DNA from: Anaerohalosphaera lusitana
GTDB taxonomy: Bacteria; Planctomycetota; Phycisphaerae; Sedimentisphaerales; Anaerohalosphaeraceae
Length of the DNA: 64,000 bases
NCBI RefSeq assembly: GCF_002007645.1
Contig: NZ_CP019791.1
Coordinates: 4,186,974 to 4,250,973, forward strand
Direction of reading: 5' to 3'
Shown here: one piece after another, positions 61,299-64,000 of the stretch
Layout: each line of letters starts with the position of its first letter
How positions within the stretch are numbered: position 1 is the stretch's first letter
Position numbers and translations under genes: made by a program
Notes under the pieces: model-generated
Databases searched by the model: none
Told to the model about the DNA's origin: nothing
Seen by the model: only the letters and a program-made list of their open reading frames with translations

Positions 61299-62249
61299 AT
61301 GAAGATAACTTATTTCGGCAGTGCGGAATTCGGCATACCGTGTCTGGATGCGATCAAGAACAGCAAGCACGAACTGGCGGGGATATTCACACAACCCGCG
61401 CACGGAGCGGGACGGGGGCGGAAGCCAAGGCCCACGCATGTCGCGCAGTGGGCCGAGCGGAATGGATATGAGTGCGTGGAGGCGGAAAACATAAACAGGC
61501 CCGAGATGGTCGAACGTGTGCGCGCGTGCGGGGGCGATCTGCTGGTGGTGATCGCGTTCGGCCAGAAGATCGGGCCCGAAGTCATCGAGATGCACGAAAA
61601 GGGAGCGATCAACGTGCATGCGTCACTGCTGCCCAAGTATCGCGGGGCCGCGCCGATCAACTGGGCGATAGTCAACGGCGAGACGGAGACGGGCGTTTCG
61701 ATCATTACGCTGGCAGATAAGATGGACGCCGGGTATGTGCTGGGTGAGGGCAAGGTCGCGATAGACGCGGACGACACGGCCGAGGATGTGCATGATAAGC
61801 TGGCGGAGCTTTCGCCGGGCGTGCTGATGGACGTGATCGGGCAGATCGAGGCGGGCACGGCGAAATACGTCGAGCAGGACGAGGATAGGGTGACGATCGC
61901 GCGGAAGCTGAAAAAGAGCGACGGACAGGTGGACTTTGACCGCCCTGCCGAGCAGGTGCGGAACATGGTGCGCGGGTTCTGGCCCTGGCCGGGCGCGAAG
62001 GCGGATTACGTGTCGGCGAAGACCGGCAAGAAGGACCGGGTGACACTGGCCCAGGTGCGGGTTGTCGAAGACGCAGGCAGCGATGGTGAGCCTGGGGTGA
62101 TCGACGACGAATTTCATGTGCAGTGCGGTGCGGGCAAGCTGGATATCGTCAAGCTCAAGCCGGCGGGCAAGCGGCTGATGAACTGGGAGGCGTTCTGCAA
62201 CGGCAGACACACGCAGCCGGGCGATAAGTTCGTGAAGATAGAGGACTAA
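61299..62249 (+). CDS. fmt: Methionyl-tRNA formyltransferase
   Basis: 316 residues, full length. ITYFGSAEFGIPCLDAI at the N-terminus, the folate-site VIAFGQKIG and NVHASLLPKYRGAAPINWAI with catalytic Asn/His, and the tRNA-binding C-terminal domain (KKDRVTLAQVRVVE). Lies in the usual def-fmt-rsmB order. The 149-nt gap to def contains no gene; TTTGACTT at about 61258 is a possible -35, with no good -10. Confidence 0.96.
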   Translation: MKITYFGSAEFGIPCLDAIKNSKHELAGIFTQPAHGAGRGRKPRPTHVAQWAERNGYECVEAENINRPEMVERVRACGGDLLVVIAFGQKIGPEVIEMHEKGAINVHASLLPKYRGAAPINWAIVNGETETGVSIITLADKMDAGYVLGEGKVAIDADDTAEDVHDKLAELSPGVLMDVIGQIEAGTAKYVEQDEDRVTIARKLKKSDGQVDFDRPAEQVRNMVRGFWPWPGAKADYVSAKTGKKDRVTLAQVRVVEDAGSDGEPGVIDDEFHVQCGAGKLDIVKLKPAGKRLMNWEAFCNGRHTQPGDKFVKIED

Positions 62250-62253
62250 CGGC

Positions 62254-63654
62254 ATGGGGGATTCGGGCAAGGTATCGGCCAGAGCGGTTGCGCTGCTGGT
62301 GCTGGGCAAGTTCGACCCGGCAGCGGGTGATGCGTCGGAGGTACTGTATCGGTACATCGGAAGAACGGAAGGCCGGGGGCAGGCGACGGACATCGTTTTC
62401 GGGGTGATACGGCATCGCAAGACTATCGACCATCTGCTGGCACTTATCGGGAACGTCCAGGCCAAGCGGGTGCAGAAGCGGCTTATGAATGTGCTGCGGA
62501 TCGGGGTGTACGAGCTGGTTTTCGCGGCGGAGACGGCCGAATATGCTATCGTCAACGAAGCCGTCGAGCTTGCGAGGACACGGGGCGGACGCAGGCAGGC
62601 AGGGTTCGTGAACGCGGTCCTGCGAAACGTTGGGCGCGCGATAGCGGAGCGGAAATGCGGGGCTGACGAGGCGGATAAACTGGATTTCGTGCCCGTTTCG
62701 GCCCGCTGGGGGTGCAGGTTCAAGCGTGATGTGCTGCCGGACGAGGCGGAGGGCGCGGGGCGGTATCTGGGACTGAAATATTCGCTGCCGGGCTGGCTGG
62801 CGGGTAAGTGGGCCGAGCAGTTCGGGCGTGAGACGGCGGAGCGGATATGCCTGGGGAGCAACCGCAAGCCGGGGGTATGGATCCGGCCGAATCGACTGAA
62901 AACGACTCTGCGGGAGCTTTGCTCGCGGTTCGGCGAGGCGGGGGTCGAATTCGATCTCTGGCTGGAGCGGGATATGCTGCGGCTGAGGGGCGGGGTGAGC
63001 GTGCCTGAGCTGCCGGGGTACGATGAGGGGCTGTTCTCGGTGCAGGACCCGACGGCGGCGAAGGTGGGAGAGATCGTCGGGCCCAAGGCGGGCGAGGTGG
63101 TGCTGGACATGTGTGCGGCGCCGGGGGGCAAGACGACGCATATGGCGGAGCTGATGGGCGATGAGGGGCTTGTTATCGCAAGCGATGTGGATACGGAACG
63201 GCTGGGGATGGTGGTCGAGAACTGCCAAAGGCTGGGTATCAGTGCTGTTAAAGCGGTAGATATCCACAAAATGGGCGAGGCGGTCGAAAAAGCGGGCGGT
63301 GCGGATCGGGTTCTGGTGGATGTGCCGTGTTCTAACACGGGCGTAATGGCCAGACGGTGCGAGGTGCGGCTGAGGATAAACCACGAGAAAGCAGCGAGCC
63401 TGGCGGGCGTGCAGTACGGCATTCTGACAGAGGCGAGCAAATACGTAAAGCAAGGCGGCGCAATATGTTACAGCACGTGCAGCATCATGGACGAGGAGAA
63501 CTGCGCGATCGTTCGGCGGTTCTTAGAAGAGCATGAAGGCTGGTCGATCGAGTCCGAAGAACTTACCCTTCCCGGGGTAGGGATTTGCGGTGAGGACGTA
63601 TCGGGGGATCATGACGGCGGGTATGCGTGCCTGCTCCGGCGATATCAGTGCTGA
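62254..63654 (+). CDS. rsmB: 16S rRNA (cytosine-967-C5)-methyltransferase
   Basis: 466 residues. NusB-like N-terminal domain (about 1-145), then the SAM-dependent m5C methyltransferase: LDMCAAPGGKTTHMAEL, VLVDVPCSNTG (catalytic Cys with the PC motif) and CYSTCSI. Modifies 16S rRNA. Four nt after the fmt stop, so part of the same operon. Confidence 0.95.
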   Translation: MGDSGKVSARAVALLVLGKFDPAAGDASEVLYRYIGRTEGRGQATDIVFGVIRHRKTIDHLLALIGNVQAKRVQKRLMNVLRIGVYELVFAAETAEYAIVNEAVELARTRGGRRQAGFVNAVLRNVGRAIAERKCGADEADKLDFVPVSARWGCRFKRDVLPDEAEGAGRYLGLKYSLPGWLAGKWAEQFGRETAERICLGSNRKPGVWIRPNRLKTTLRELCSRFGEAGVEFDLWLERDMLRLRGGVSVPELPGYDEGLFSVQDPTAAKVGEIVGPKAGEVVLDMCAAPGGKTTHMAELMGDEGLVIASDVDTERLGMVVENCQRLGISAVKAVDIHKMGEAVEKAGGADRVLVDVPCSNTGVMARRCEVRLRINHEKAASLAGVQYGILTEASKYVKQGGAICYSTCSIMDEENCAIVRRFLEEHEGWSIESEELTLPGVGICGEDVSGDHDGGYACLLRRYQC

Positions 63655-64000
63655 TATGGGGAATTTTATTTACCACGCAATGTGTAATCCACAGGTTTTC
63701 CACAATTGGCATTTACGCTGTGTATATCTTGTTCATAAAAGTTTTTTTTCACTCGTAAGCCCAGTGTTTGCAAGGGACAAAAGGTTGTGGAAAAGAAAGT
63801 GCCTAAAACGCCATTGAACTAAGGGCTGAGGCGCTCTATCATCTTTCATGTCGGCGGTGGTCACGGCCGACGGAATGTTCAACTTTGAAGAAATTTCGCA
63901 GCGTTCGTTTTCGGGAAATGTGTGGTTTTTAGTTCATCACTCGCTGCGGAAAAATGCCCATTGTAATCAACAGTCACAACGACTGGAGCGGGAGATCTAC
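63655..64000. other. Right-edge intergenic region
   Basis: 346 nt without a recognisable gene start. Contains the DnaA-box-like cluster (separate entry), a T8 run at about 63742-63749 and, further right, an AT-poorer stretch with no clear feature. Whatever gene follows lies beyond the window. Confidence 0.5.
63685..63794. promoter_or_regulatory. Cluster of four DnaA-box-like sequences
   Basis: TAATCCACA (63685-63693), TTTTCCACA (63696-63704), complement of ATATACACA (63719-63727) and complement of TTTTCCACA (63786-63794). Each differs by one base from TTATNCACA. AT-rich DNA with a T8 run lies between the third and fourth. Could be oriC, a dnaA promoter or chance. Confidence 0.45.

Noticed and set aside
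61623..63453. Long antisense frames (605 and 432 codons) opposite fmt and rsmB
   Set aside because: Shadow frames of strongly biased genes; the sense strand encodes clear Fmt and RsmB.

Overview
The window looks like chromosomal DNA of a marine-type planctomycete, most likely Phycisphaerae/Sedimentisphaerales-like. This is inferred from gene content: a pseudopilin with an H-X9-DG tail, a PEP-CTERM surface protein, a Tat-exported sulfatase, a hydrazine-synthase-alpha-like cytochrome fused to an FGE-like domain, a CBM9-like protein, VanZ-like proteins and lptB. No rRNA gene is present and I could not find a convincing tRNA, so the taxonomy is not proven.

Layout. 0-9 kb: edge of an IS1595-type transposase, tatD, tcdA, two envelope proteins (DUF4239 membrane protein, beta-barrel), then two adjacent complete insertion sequences whose ends and target duplications can be read (IS5, 4272-5493; ISL3, 5555-6862), and a chemoreceptor. 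9-17 kb: a minus-strand block with an ADP-ribosylglycohydrolase, two large exported c-type cytochrome/propeller proteins, an aldo/keto reductase and an IclR regulator. 17-23.7 kb: nfeD-TM2-SPFH operon, VanZ-like protein, pseudopilin, desaturase, orphan histidine kinase, CBM9-like protein. 23.9-25.4 kb: an IS110/IS1111 element sitting inside a REP-like repeat. 25.4-30.4 kb: apbE-sulfatase pair and a B12/radical SAM gene that carries repeat-derived codons. 30.8-33.5 kb: duplicated VanZ protein, KamA-type radical SAM enzyme and an initiating sugar-phosphate transferase. 33.8-54.3 kb: a large surface-polysaccharide locus (ATP-grasp, WecA/MraY-type transferase, GNAT, three GT4 glycosyltransferases, HprK-like kinase, Wzy-like polymerase, Wzx-like flippase, exported glycosidase-like protein, two nucleotide-sugar dehydrogenases, an epimerase, DUF362, a GT-C-like DUF2723 protein, a UbiA-type transferase, a DegT aminotransferase). 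54.3-57.8 kb: repeat-rich DNA around a PEP-CTERM FGE-like gene and a gcvT-like gene. 57.8-59.6 kb: three unrecognised envelope proteins. 59.9-63.7 kb: lptB-def-fmt-rsmB. The right edge holds a cluster of near-consensus DnaA boxes.

How the genes work together. The 32.9-54.3 kb genes make, flip and polymerise a lipid-linked glycan: sugar-nucleotide supply (47-49 kb), initiation (32.9 and 34.8 kb), extension (36.6-41 kb), flipping and polymerisation (41-44 kb). The 36.0-45.6 kb part is visibly richer in A+T than its surroundings and looks like an exchangeable serotype cassette. lptB may serve export of a related envelope glycolipid.

Large-scale features. The plus strand is strongly C-rich from the left edge to about 30.4 kb and G-rich from about 30.8 kb to the right edge, whatever the gene orientation. 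This is the polarity expected at a replication origin, or at an inversion breakpoint. Palindromic REP-like repeats are scattered through the gaps on both sides, in opposite orientation left and right. The most noteworthy individual signals are the histone-H1-like tail on a nucleotide-sugar dehydrogenase, the IS110 insertion whose target repeat can be rebuilt exactly, repeat codons inside a radical SAM gene, the cytochrome/FGE fusion, and a gene bracketed by near-identical 153-bp direct repeats.
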